64,000 nucleotides of DNA, from positions 154,697 through 218,696 of the forward strand of contig NZ_VUNS01000005.1 in the NCBI RefSeq assembly GCF_009695545.1. Direction: 5' to 3'. Position 1 is the first letter of the stretch; every line of letters starts with the position of its first letter. Of the stretch, positions 9,315 to 16,778 are shown one piece after another. Made by a program: the position numbers and the translations under genes. This stretch comes from Victivallis lenta. Lineage in GTDB: Bacteria; Verrucomicrobiota; Lentisphaeria; Victivallales; Victivallaceae. Below the pieces are notes generated by a model, which was not told the DNA's origin, made no database searches, and worked only from the letters and a program-made list of their open reading frames with translations.

Positions 9315-10262
9315 TTATCCTTTCAATTCCCCTTTCAGCCACTGCAGCAGACGGCCGTAGCTCGGCCATATTTCATGCGCCATCGCCGGTTCGTCGACGA
9401 TCTCCTTCGGCGCGCTGATGCAGTTGTAGGCGGCATAGACCGATTCGGGCGGGCAGACCTCGTCGCACCATCCGGCGATCATTTTCACCGGGCATCGGAT
9501 CCGGGCCGCGAAATACGCGGCGTCGAAGAGCTTCATCCGGTCGAAGCCGTGCTGCCGGAACTGCGGCCAGCCGCTTTTTTCTCCGCCGAAATCGCAGAAG
9601 GCGGGCACATTCGCCGCCGCCGCCCGGAAGCGCGGCTTCAGCCCGGCCAGCATCAGCGCAAAGCCGCCGCCCTGGCTGGAGCCGAAAACCCCGATCCGGT
9701 CCGCATCCGCAAACGGCTGTTCCGCGAGCCAGTCGGCCGCCCGGCTGATTCCGAGCAGCGCGGAACGCAGCAGGCAGTGCTCCGGCGACTCCGCGCCCCG
9801 GTAAACATACAGCCCCTGCCGGTTGAACGCCTCGTAGCGCCGTTCGTTTTCCGCGCACTCCTCGGTCGTCTCATACGGGAACACATTGCAGCAGAGCACC
9901 GCGAAGCCCTCGTTCGCCGGGTCCGTATCCGGCCCGGTTCCCGGCCCGGCCCCCGGCACCGATACCAGCGTCGGAAACGGGCCCGGCCCGGCCGGCCGCG
10001 TCAGAAAGCCGTAAATCCGGCCGCCGCCGACTGTTGCGAAGCTGAGTCGGTACACCTCGCGCCGGCCGTCGCACAACGCTTCGATCCGCTTTTGGCGGAT
10101 ATCCGGCGGCACGGCCGCAACCTCCGCCAGCCCGCCGCGCCAGAAATCGTCGAATTCCCCGGGTTCCGGCAGCGCCGGACGGATGTTTTTCTGATTGAAC
10201 GCCGCCGCCTTGCCTTGCCGCTCCCCGGCCGGAAGCGCCTGCGGCACCTTGCCGTACCGCAT
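9315..10262 (-). CDS. Acetyl xylan esterase / cephalosporin deacetylase-type hydrolase (CE7-like)
   Basis: The 315-residue alpha/beta hydrolase resembles the AXE1/CE7 family, which removes acetyl groups from xylo-oligosaccharides and other small acetylated sugars. Ser196 in GSSQGGG is the nucleophile; the acid lies in WCDEVCPPESVYAAYN and the His in AMAHEIWPSYG. The early FDDFWRGGLAEV is also typical. There is no signal peptide, so deacetylation would happen after uptake. Its ATG directly follows the pseudopilin stop (TGAATG), so it is translationally coupled. Confidence 0.88.
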   Translation of the reverse strand: MRYGKVPQALPAGERQGKAAAFNQKNIRPALPEPGEFDDFWRGGLAEVAAVPPDIRQKRIEALCDGRREVYRLSFATVGGGRIYGFLTRPAGPGPFPTLVSVPGAGPGTGPDTDPANEGFAVLCCNVFPYETTEECAENERRYEAFNRQGLYVYRGAESPEHCLLRSALLGISRAADWLAEQPFADADRIGVFGSSQGGGFALMLAGLKPRFRAAAANVPAFCDFGGEKSGWPQFRQHGFDRMKLFDAAYFAARIRCPVKMIAGWCDEVCPPESVYAAYNCISAPKEIVDEPAMAHEIWPSYGRLLQWLKGELKG

Positions 10263-10991
10263 TCAGAAGCCCCACAGGGTTCCGGGCTGCGGAAACTGCG
10301 TGTCGCCCTCGAATACATTCTTGTAGGGATTGTCGTCCGCCGAATAGTTGATCGACAGTTTCGTCGGGGATTTCCGCAGCGCGGCGTGTCCGTCCAGGAA
10401 CAGCGCGTTCGCCCCTTGGCCATGCCGCAGGTCGATGATCGAAAAGCTCCCGGTCGTATTGTACTGCTGGATCAGGTTCGGCGTGAACATCCGCATTCCG
10501 CCGCTGCTGTTGCCGCTGGCCGTATCCGCATTGCTCAGCGTGACCGACGGTGATTTCGCCCGGCTCAGCTTCCGCGACACGAAATCCCCGTTTTCATAAG
10601 GCGCGCAGGATTCGTTCAGCGCATAATGCGGCCACTCGAAATTCACGTTGCCGGTGAAGGCATCGGTTTCCAGAACATTTTTCCAGTTGATCGTCTCGGT
10701 TTTTACGGATGGACAGCCCATTACGCCGCCGGTGATCATCCGGCTGCCGATCAGGTACTCGGTCCACCATGCGCCGTTGCCGTTCACGATCCGCTTCATC
10801 GGCGGCAGCAGCCCTCCATTCGCATCCGTATAGAGCAGCATCCCGGAGCCAAGCTGCTTCAGGTTGCTCAGGCAGCTCGAGGAATGCGCACTCTCGCGCG
10901 CCCGGTTCAGCACCGGCAGCAGCATTCCCGCCAGTATCGCGATGATCGCTATCACCACGAGCAGCTCGATCAAGGTGAAATGTCGTCTCAT
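10263..10991 (-). CDS. Pseudopilin-like secreted protein, locus A (prepilin-type N-terminus, H-x-DGH C-terminus)
   Basis: I place the start at ATG 10991 ([11 protein letters not shown]), because AAAGG lies 9 nt upstream; in-frame ATGs at 11000 and 11018 would give longer leaders. The short basic leader and [16 protein letters not shown] form a class III prepilin signal that PilD-type peptidase would cut before Phe. After the helix come [16 protein letters not shown] and a beta-rich domain ending in [19 protein letters not shown], the 'processing-associated H-X9-DG' pattern. The protein (242 aa) probably ends up on the cell surface or in a type II-like pseudopilus. It is first in the locus A hydrolase operon, behind a LacI-type operator at 11011-11028. 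Confidence 0.92.
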   Translation of the reverse strand: MRRHFTLIELLVVIAIIAILAGMLLPVLNRARESAHSSSCLSNLKQLGSGMLLYTDANGGLLPPMKRIVNGNGAWWTEYLIGSRMITGGVMGCPSVKTETINWKNVLETDAFTGNVNFEWPHYALNESCAPYENGDFVSRKLSRAKSPSVTLSNADTASGNSSGGMRMFTPNLIQQYNTTGSFSIIDLRHGQGANALFLDGHAALRKSPTKLSINYSADDNPYKNVFEGDTQFPQPGTLWGF

Positions 10992-11010
10992 GTTCGGCAT
11001 CCTTTCTTGT

Positions 11011-11028
11011 TGCTTCAACCTTGAAGCA
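11011..11028. promoter_or_regulatory. LacI-type operator in front of the locus A pseudopilin operon
   Basis: TGCTTCAACCTTGAAGCA is a perfect 18-bp inverted repeat with a 2-bp centre, 20 nt before the pseudopilin ATG. It matches 15 of 18 positions of the site at 13080-13097 in the promoter of the nearby LacI gene R2, with identical half-site spacing. This suggests R2 represses both. No clear -10 box lies between the terminator hairpin at 11039-11064 and this site. Confidence 0.7.
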
Positions 11029-11038
11029 GATGTTCCTT

Positions 11039-11064
11039 AAAAAAGCGGAGCCCAGCTTCCGCTT
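11039..11064 (-). terminator. Intrinsic terminator between the duplicated-module gene and the pseudopilin operon
   Basis: On the minus strand AAGCGGA and TCCGCTT pair across a short loop and are followed by a run of U (TTTTTT). It lies about 12 nt after the stop of the gene at 11076-12032. It could be partial, allowing read-through from the R2 promoter. Confidence 0.7.
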
Positions 11065-11075
11065 CGGAGTGAACC

Positions 11076-12032
11076 TTATTGCAGGCACTGCACCGCCAGC
11101 TTTTCAATCGTCACGTCGAACTGCCCTGCGGTTTTATGGAACGCGATCACGACCAGAAACCGGTCCAGCTTCGCGAATTCGGGGGAATTCAACACATACT
11201 CCCCCGCTTTTTCCGTCGGCACGATCTGCATTTCGGCGAAGTTCGGCTGTCCTTCGTCACGGCGCGCCCCGAATACGATCACGCCGGACTTCGCGTTGCC
11301 GGGAGCGCCGGACAGGCGGATCAGCAATCCCGCCGCTCTGCCCGGTGCCGGATTTTTCACCTCGTGCTTCACCGCCGCATAGGTCCGGCCCCCGGTCACG
11401 CAGCGCATTGCCGGTCTGCCGTCGACGGTTGCCGGCGCCACCTGTTCCGGCCCCGGATTCCCGGCGTCGAATCCCGGCCACGCCTGCTGCAGCGCCGCGC
11501 TGTCGGCGGCCTGCGCAAAGCCGTCCACCGCCAGCAGCTCCGCCGCGGCGACGGCCACGTCGTCGACGGTCGCCGCCAGGGTGCCCCCGGTTTTGTTGAA
11601 CATCAGCAGGACCGCAAATTTGTCCAGCTTTCCGAGCCCCGCGACCGGAACCGTGACCGTCCGCGCCCCGCCGGAACGCAGCGGAATCACCATGCGGCCG
11701 AGGTCGGCGCCGCCTTTTTCCGGGCGCACCGCCACGGTCAGCACCGCGTCCGCCGGATTCGCGGCGTCGCCTTTCACGGCCAGCTTGATCCCGGCGGCCT
11801 TCGCGCCGAACGGATTTGCGAGCTCCCGCCAGAGGATGGAGTAGTCGCGTGCCGCCGTCACCTGCATCGCCTTGCCGTTCAAAGCGCCGATTGCAACCGT
11901 GTCCGGCGCGGGATTGCCCGCGTCGAACTCCTGCCAGACCCGCCGCAGCGCCGCCGTGTCCGGATAAGCTTCAAAATCCTCCGCCGCCAGCAAAAGAGGC
12001 AGAAACAGCACTGGAAACCATTTTCGTTTCAT
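11076..12032 (-). CDS. Secreted protein with two tandem GNPxP modules
   Basis: The 318-residue protein has a signal peptide (MKRKWFPVLFLPLLLA) followed by two homologous beta-rich modules. Module 1 (residues ~18-160) opens AEDFEAYPDTAALRRVWQEF then DAGNPAPD; module 2 (~165-318) opens VDGFAQAADSAALQQAWPGF then DAGNPGPE. Both close with KLDKFAVLLMF / KLDRFLVVIAFHKT-type strands. The same opening forms the N-terminus of the secreted enzyme at 3316-5274. With no catalytic domain, a carbohydrate-binding role like a stand-alone CBM is plausible, but I do not recognise the family. It begins 15 nt after the R2 regulator gene and is probably cotranscribed. Confidence 0.85.
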   Translation of the reverse strand: MKRKWFPVLFLPLLLAAEDFEAYPDTAALRRVWQEFDAGNPAPDTVAIGALNGKAMQVTAARDYSILWRELANPFGAKAAGIKLAVKGDAANPADAVLTVAVRPEKGGADLGRMVIPLRSGGARTVTVPVAGLGKLDKFAVLLMFNKTGGTLAATVDDVAVAAAELLAVDGFAQAADSAALQQAWPGFDAGNPGPEQVAPATVDGRPAMRCVTGGRTYAAVKHEVKNPAPGRAAGLLIRLSGAPGNAKSGVIVFGARRDEGQPNFAEMQIVPTEKAGEYVLNSPEFAKLDRFLVVIAFHKTAGQFDVTIEKLAVQCLQ

Positions 12033-12047
12033 CTCGCAACTCCTTGA

Positions 12048-13061
12048 TTATTTCGCCGCCTGTGTCGTTTTCCTGATTACCAGCGGAGCATTCAGCAACT
12101 GGGACTGCACCGGTTTCCCTGCGAAGATATCCAGCATCATCCTGGCCGCCAGCTGCCCGATCCGCTCCTTGGGCTGGGCCATCGTGCTCAGCGGATAGAT
12201 CATCTGCTTGGCGGCGATTTCCAGGTCGTCGAAGCCGATGATCGCCAGCTCCTCCGGAATCCTCCGCCCCAGCTCCAGCGCGGCTTGGATCGTTCCCAGC
12301 GCCGCCACATCCGACGCGGCGAAAATCGCGGTTATGTCCGGATGCCGGGTCAGCAGTTCCAGCGCGGCTTCGCGCCCGGCTTCGATCGACATAAAGCATT
12401 TGCGGACAAAACGTTCCTCTGCAAGGCCGTGGCCGTGCATCGCGGCATCGTATCCCCGGTGGCGGTCCACGAGTTCAGGCGACTCGTCGTCGTGGGCGAT
12501 GAAGCCGATCCTGCTGTGGCCGAGTCCGATCAGGTGTTCGGTGGCTTCGCGCCCTCCGGTCAGATTGTCCACTGTGACTGCGTATTCGCCGAATTCGGTA
12601 AAGTGATTCATCACCTGAATCACCGGGACTCCGATCGCTTTCAGGTTCTCCGCCAGTTCCAGCTGATGCCGCTGCGGGTACAGGATGATGCCGTCCACAT
12701 TGCGCTGCATCAGCCGCGAGAGCACCCGGCGCTGCCGGTTTGCATCGAAATCCAGTGAATCCAGCAGCAGCGTGAAATCCTGTTCCCCCGCCACCTCTTC
12801 GATGCCGGCGATGATGTTGCCGAAGAAACTGCTGTTCAGATACGGCGCCAGCACCCCGATGAAGCTGCTGCGGTGAGTGACCAGGGAACGCGCCGCTGCA
12901 TTCGGCGCATACCCCATCCGGAGCGCGGTTTCCTGAATCCTTTTGCGGGTTTCGGGAGACAGCCGCCCGGTGCCGTTCAGGCCGGTTGAAACCGCTTTGA
13001 CCGACAGCCCCAGCTCCTGTGCGATATCTTTCAGAGTTACTGTTGAATTTTTCCTGACCAT
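12048..13061 (-). CDS. LacI-family transcriptional regulator (R2), locus A
   Basis: The 337-residue protein has the full LacI architecture. Residues 1-58 hold the HTH and hinge (TLKDIAQELGLSVKAVSTGLNG and GYAPNAAARSL). The effector-binding domain follows, opening with FIGVLAPYLNSSFFGNIIAGIEE and including GFIAHDDESPELVDRHRGY, AIFAASDVAALGTI and LAIIGFDDLEIA. It has a strong promoter with a candidate operator just downstream of the start site, so self-repression is likely. The same operator type lies in front of the pseudopilin operon, marking it as local regulator of locus A. The inducer is unknown. Confidence 0.96.
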   Translation of the reverse strand: MVRKNSTVTLKDIAQELGLSVKAVSTGLNGTGRLSPETRKRIQETALRMGYAPNAAARSLVTHRSSFIGVLAPYLNSSFFGNIIAGIEEVAGEQDFTLLLDSLDFDANRQRRVLSRLMQRNVDGIILYPQRHQLELAENLKAIGVPVIQVMNHFTEFGEYAVTVDNLTGGREATEHLIGLGHSRIGFIAHDDESPELVDRHRGYDAAMHGHGLAEERFVRKCFMSIEAGREAALELLTRHPDITAIFAASDVAALGTIQAALELGRRIPEELAIIGFDDLEIAAKQMIYPLSTMAQPKERIGQLAARMMLDIFAGKPVQSQLLNAPLVIRKTTQAAK

Positions 13062-13079
13062 TCCGGTTTCCCGATTTTT

Positions 13080-13097
13080 TGCTTCATCGTTGTAGCA
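13080..13097. promoter_or_regulatory. Candidate autoregulatory LacI operator at the R2 promoter
   Basis: TGCTTCATCGTTGTAGCA is an imperfect 18-bp inverted repeat with a central CG, as many LacI-family sites have. It covers roughly +2 to +19 of the R2 transcript, a repressing position, and matches the operator at 11011-11028 in 15 of 18 bases. Confidence 0.7.
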
Positions 13098-13105
13098 TGT
13101 GGATA

Positions 13106-13134
13106 ATTATACCCGATTTTCCTGCAAAAAGCAA
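13106..13134 (-). promoter_or_regulatory. Promoter of the R2 LacI gene
   Basis: Minus-strand -35 TTGCTT (13134-13129), 17-nt spacer, perfect -10 TATAAT (13111-13106). The start site near 13099 falls at the edge of the operator at 13080-13097. Confidence 0.8.
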
Positions 13135-13700
13135 GAGGCGGAAACAAAATTTTCAATATTTTTCGTATCGGCAGCAGAAAAATCAGATGCCGGCCGGGTG
13201 CGGAAGGGCCGTCCGCCGCTTCTGCCGGGGAGACAGGGCGCCGTTTCCGTCCCGCGCGATTCTTCCATATTGCGGCACGTGCCGGCTTTCGGCCATCGTG
13301 ATATCACCGTTCTGACGCCGTGTCCGGACCGCAGATCGACCGCAGGTCGGTCCCGCGGATAATCACGATTCCGACGTTCCGCTGTGCGTCGCTGACTGCC
13401 GGGCGGACTCTGGTCGTCGAATGCGGCTCTGCTTGTCACTTATCTCGGGAGATCCATCCCGGATGCGAAATGTGAATCTTGCAATCCGAAAATGAGCCGG
13501 CCTGGAGTATATCGTTTTTTTGAATATGCGGAGTCTTTTCGGGAAATCTGAGTGTTCCGGCGTTCGGGCCCATGCCGCCGGAACGATCCGGCTGCCCCGG
13601 TGATGCGGGGACGTGGAAATTTTCTGAAAAACAGCGGTTTCCGATTTGCCGCTTCTCCGGACATGTGATCTTTTATAAGAAGGACAATCTGAAAGGAGCC
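13135..13700. other. Intergenic region without a recognised gene
   Basis: This stretch separates the R2 promoter from the nucleoside hydrolase gene. Open frames on the minus strand here run into or overlap the hydrolase antisense, have no ribosome sites and look like chance frames. AT-rich patches near 13510-13530 and 13670-13680 (TTTTATAAG) may belong to the hydrolase promoter. No RNA gene was recognised. Confidence 0.45.
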
Positions 13701-13708
13701 GGATCTGG

Positions 13709-14590
13709 ATGAGAAATGTGATTCTGGGAACCGACTGGTGGACCGACTGCGACGACGCCGTCGCAGTCCGGCTGCTGGCCAATCTGCACAGGGCGGGACA
13801 TCTGCGGCTGCTCGGCGTCGCCGTGAGCGGCTGCATGGAGGATTCGGTCCGTTCGCTCGACGCATTCCTGCGGGACTGCGGCGTCGAAGTTCCGATCGGA
13901 ATTGATCTGGAGGCGACCGATTTCGGCGGCCGCCCCCCTTACCAGAAACGGCTGGCCGCGCTGCCGTCGCGTTTCGGCGGCAACGCCGACGCCGAGAATC
14001 CGGTCGGGCTGTACCGCCGCCTGCTTGCCGCTTCCTGCGGACCGGTCGAGCTGATCGAGATCGGTTATCCGCAGATTCTCGCGGCTTTGCTCGATTCTCC
14101 GGCCGACGCATATTCGCCGCTGGACGGAGAGAGCCTGGTCCGTGCAAAAGTCTCCCGGCTCTGGATCATGGCCGGGAAATGGGACGAGCCCGACGGCGGG
14201 CGCGAGAACAACTTCGCCCGCAACCGCCGTGCCTCCGCCGCCGCCGCGCATCTCTGCGACCGGTGGCCGACCCCCGTGACCTTTCTGGGCTGGGAGGTCG
14301 GCTCGACGGTGATTTCCGGGGCGAAGCTGCCGGACTGCGACCTGCTCAGGCAGGTGTTGATCGACCACGGCTCCGCGGCCGGGCGCTCCTCCTGGGACCC
14401 GATGCTGATTCTGCTCGCCGCCGCAGGAGACCCGGAAAAGGCCGGATACCGCTGTGTTTACGGTACGGCTTCGGTCGATCCGGAGAGCGGGCGCAACTAT
14501 TTCCGGCAGGCTTCCGACGGCAGTCACTGCTATGTTGTGAAGCTGCGCCCCGACGCATGGTATGCCGCCGAGATCGACCGGCGATTGTAA
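13709..14590 (+). CDS. Inosine-uridine-type nucleoside hydrolase-like protein
   Basis: The 293-residue protein belongs to the IUNH nucleoside hydrolase fold, whose members cleave the N-glycosidic bond of nucleosides using a calcium ion held by an N-terminal aspartate cluster. That cluster appears here as TDWWTDCDDAVAVRLL, with two extra residues compared with the usual DxDPGxDDA spacing. LRLLGVAVSG and VTFLGWEVGSTV match core strands. Known enzymes end with a conserved His-Asp region; SWDPMLILLAAAG resembles the usual 'WDPLAV' step. ATG 13709 follows GAAAGGAG. It may salvage nucleosides or act on another ribosyl compound. Confidence 0.85.
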   Translation: MRNVILGTDWWTDCDDAVAVRLLANLHRAGHLRLLGVAVSGCMEDSVRSLDAFLRDCGVEVPIGIDLEATDFGGRPPYQKRLAALPSRFGGNADAENPVGLYRRLLAASCGPVELIEIGYPQILAALLDSPADAYSPLDGESLVRAKVSRLWIMAGKWDEPDGGRENNFARNRRASAAAAHLCDRWPTPVTFLGWEVGSTVISGAKLPDCDLLRQVLIDHGSAAGRSSWDPMLILLAAAGDPEKAGYRCVYGTASVDPESGRNYFRQASDGSHCYVVKLRPDAWYAAEIDRRL

Positions 14591-14623
14591 CTCCCGCGAC
14601 GTATCCGGTGAGCCGTCACGGGG

Positions 14624-15502
14624 TTAACGGCAGTGGCCGCGGAACCGGCAGAGTGTGCAGTGTGCCGGGTTGCGCGGGAAGTCCTCTTCGCGGACGGTTC
14701 CGTCCGGCCGGACCGCGTTCAGCATTTCTGCCGCGCCGCCCCGGATTTCCCGCAGCGTCCGGCTGATGTTCAGTTCTTTCCCGGCCAGCCGCAGGGCGCC
14801 TTTGCCGGGGATCAGTTCCAGCGAGCGGACACGCTCCGGCGGAATATGCAGCTTGTTTGCGGCATGAAACTTATGGAGCAGCACCGTGCTGTCGGCACCG
14901 GAGCCCTCGACGATCGTGAGCACGCCCTTTTCCTCGAAAGCCAGTATCGGCGCCGCGAAACAGCGCAATTCGCCGACGGCGACTTCAAGCGGCGAATCAA
15001 TGGGACGGCGGAACAGGTAACGGGTTCGGGCGAGCATGGCAAGCGGGCCGGAACTCATGGCGGTCATCGCATTCCTCAGCCGTTTTTCGAGTTCCCTCAA
15101 CAGTTCGCCGGGCGGTGTGCTGTTGTAATAGAGCGCGGCGAGCATCGGGTGCGCATGGTCGGTGCGGAATTCGTCCCGGAGCATCCGGCGGAATTCCCGG
15201 CGGAGGCGGCCGGGTACGGCGCCGTACGGATCTGCTTCGCTGTCCGGCAGCTCCGCGTCTTCCTCCTCGTGGGGCCGGTAAAAACGGCGGCGCAGTTCGG
15301 CCGCGATCAGGCGGTGCAGATAAGCGCGCTCCGAGAGCAGTGAACGCATTTCATGGAGCCGGCGCAGTTCTCCGCCGGAATCCGGGTCATGCCCGCCGCG
15401 GGCGGCGTAATAATGCAGGAAATATTTCCGGCGGCAGCAGTTCCACATCTCCTGCCGCCGGAGGGACCAGCTGAAGGTGAATTCCGCCGCGTTGCGGATC
15501 AT
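14624..15502 (-). CDS. Cas4/AddB-like PD-(D/E)XK protein with Fe-S cysteines and degenerate active site
   Basis: The 292-residue protein starts FTFSWSLRRQEMWNCCRRKYFLHYY, the entry motif of RecB/Cas4/AddB-type PD-(D/E)XK nucleases. It ends with C282-x2-C285-x5-C291; together with Cys22 or Cys23 this is the four-cysteine pattern that holds a 4Fe-4S cluster in Cas4 and AddB. The core, however, reads GELR (177-180) where active enzymes have GxxD, and VEGSG (~198-202) where they have (D/E)xK, so the metal-binding residues appear lost. The ATG overlaps the PurT stop by one base (TGATG), so translation is coupled. No CRISPR or recombination genes are near. It is likely a structural or DNA-binding Fe-S protein. 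Confidence 0.7.
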   Translation of the reverse strand: MIRNAAEFTFSWSLRRQEMWNCCRRKYFLHYYAARGGHDPDSGGELRRLHEMRSLLSERAYLHRLIAAELRRRFYRPHEEEDAELPDSEADPYGAVPGRLRREFRRMLRDEFRTDHAHPMLAALYYNSTPPGELLRELEKRLRNAMTAMSSGPLAMLARTRYLFRRPIDSPLEVAVGELRCFAAPILAFEEKGVLTIVEGSGADSTVLLHKFHAANKLHIPPERVRSLELIPGKGALRLAGKELNISRTLREIRGGAAEMLNAVRPDGTVREEDFPRNPAHCTLCRFRGHCR

Positions 15503-16686
15503 CAGAGTTCGACGGAGAGCTTTTCGCGCATGCGGAACACCTTTTCAAGCGCTTTGTCGGTCGATTCGGCCCGGGCGAGACAGACGCCGAGGCGGCGGTG
15601 TCCCTTGAGTTCCGGTTTGCCGAACAGCCGGAGCTGGGTGTCCGGCTCGCTGAGCGCATCGGCGACATTGGCGAAGCGGACCGCCTTCGAGTTGCCGTCG
15701 GCGACCACCGCTTTCGAGGCGGAGGGGCCGTGGAACGCGATATTCGGAATCGGCAGCCCGAGGATGGCCCGGGCGTGGAGATCGAACTCCGACAGATCCT
15801 GCGAGATCATGGTCACCATGCCGGTGTCGTGCGGGCGCGGACTCACTTCGCTGAAAATCACCCGGTCGCCGCAGACGAAAAGCTCGACGCCGAAAATGCC
15901 GTAACCGCCGAGCGCCCCGGTGACCAGCCCGGCGATGCGTTCCGCCTCGGCCCGCGCCTTGCCGCTCATCTTCTGCGGCTGCCACGACTCCTGATAATCC
16001 CCGTCGACCTGGTGGTGGCCGATCGGCTCCAGATACGACGTGCCGCCGACGTGGCGGACGGTGAGCAGCGTGATTTCATAATCGAATTTGACGAAGCCTT
16101 CGACAATGACCTTGCCGGCTCCGGCCCGGCCTCCCTCCTGGGCGATTTTCCAGGAGTGATCGATGTCGGACGCAGACCGGATGACGCTCTGGCCGTGGCC
16201 GGAGGAGCTCATGATCGGCTTGACCACGCACGGGATGCCGACTGCCTGCACGGCCGCATCGAACTCTTCGCGCGTCGCCGCGAAGCGGTACGGGCTGGTC
16301 GGAACCTTGAGTTCCTCGGCCGCGAGACGGCGGATTCCCTCCCGGTTCATGGTGAGCTTTGTCGCCCGTGCGGTCGGCACGACATGGTAGCCTTCGCTCT
16401 CCAGGGCGAGCAGCGTATCGGTGGCGATCGCTTCGACTTCCGGTACGATGAGGTCCGGCTTTTCGCGTTCTATGACCTGCCGCAGCTCTGCGCCGTCAAG
16501 CATGTTGATCACGTGAGAGCGGTGGGCAACCTGCATGCCGGGCGCATTCGCGTACCGGTCGACCGCGATGGTTTCCACGCCGAACCGCTGCATCGCGATT
16601 ACGACCTCTTTCCCGAGTTCCCCCGCGCCGCAGAACAGAACCTTGAAGGCCGAGGGAGTCAACGCCGTACCGATCGAATTCGCCAT
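15502..16686 (-). CDS. purT: Formate-dependent phosphoribosylglycinamide formyltransferase (GAR transformylase 2)
   Basis: The 394-residue protein is a full-length PurT, an ATP-grasp enzyme that makes formyl-GAR from GAR, formate and ATP in purine synthesis. It begins near [23 protein letters not shown], has [16 protein letters not shown], the ATP-grasp run [16 protein letters not shown] and the metal-binding [28 protein letters not shown]. All are diagnostic. A promoter lies at 16743-16771. The stop overlaps the next gene (Cas4/AddB-like) by one base, an unusual partner. Confidence 0.97.
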   Translation of the reverse strand: MANSIGTALTPSAFKVLFCGAGELGKEVVIAMQRFGVETIAVDRYANAPGMQVAHRSHVINMLDGAELRQVIEREKPDLIVPEVEAIATDTLLALESEGYHVVPTARATKLTMNREGIRRLAAEELKVPTSPYRFAATREEFDAAVQAVGIPCVVKPIMSSSGHGQSVIRSASDIDHSWKIAQEGGRAGAGKVIVEGFVKFDYEITLLTVRHVGGTSYLEPIGHHQVDGDYQESWQPQKMSGKARAEAERIAGLVTGALGGYGIFGVELFVCGDRVIFSEVSPRPHDTGMVTMISQDLSEFDLHARAILGLPIPNIAFHGPSASKAVVADGNSKAVRFANVADALSEPDTQLRLFGKPELKGHRRLGVCLARAESTDKALEKVFRMREKLSVEL

Positions 16687-16742
16687 TTTTTATGGATCCT
16701 TTTCATCAAAAAGAAGATGAGTGAACTTGTTTTCCGGAGGAT

Positions 16743-16771
16743 AATATAACGCTTCTCCCCCCGAAAAGCAA
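16743..16771 (-). promoter_or_regulatory. Promoter of purT
   Basis: Minus-strand -35 TTGCTT (16771-16766), 17-nt spacer, -10 TATATT (16748-16743). It lies directly downstream of the BatD/BatE stop, giving a leader of about 50 nt. Confidence 0.7.
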
Positions 16772-16778
16772 GACCGTT

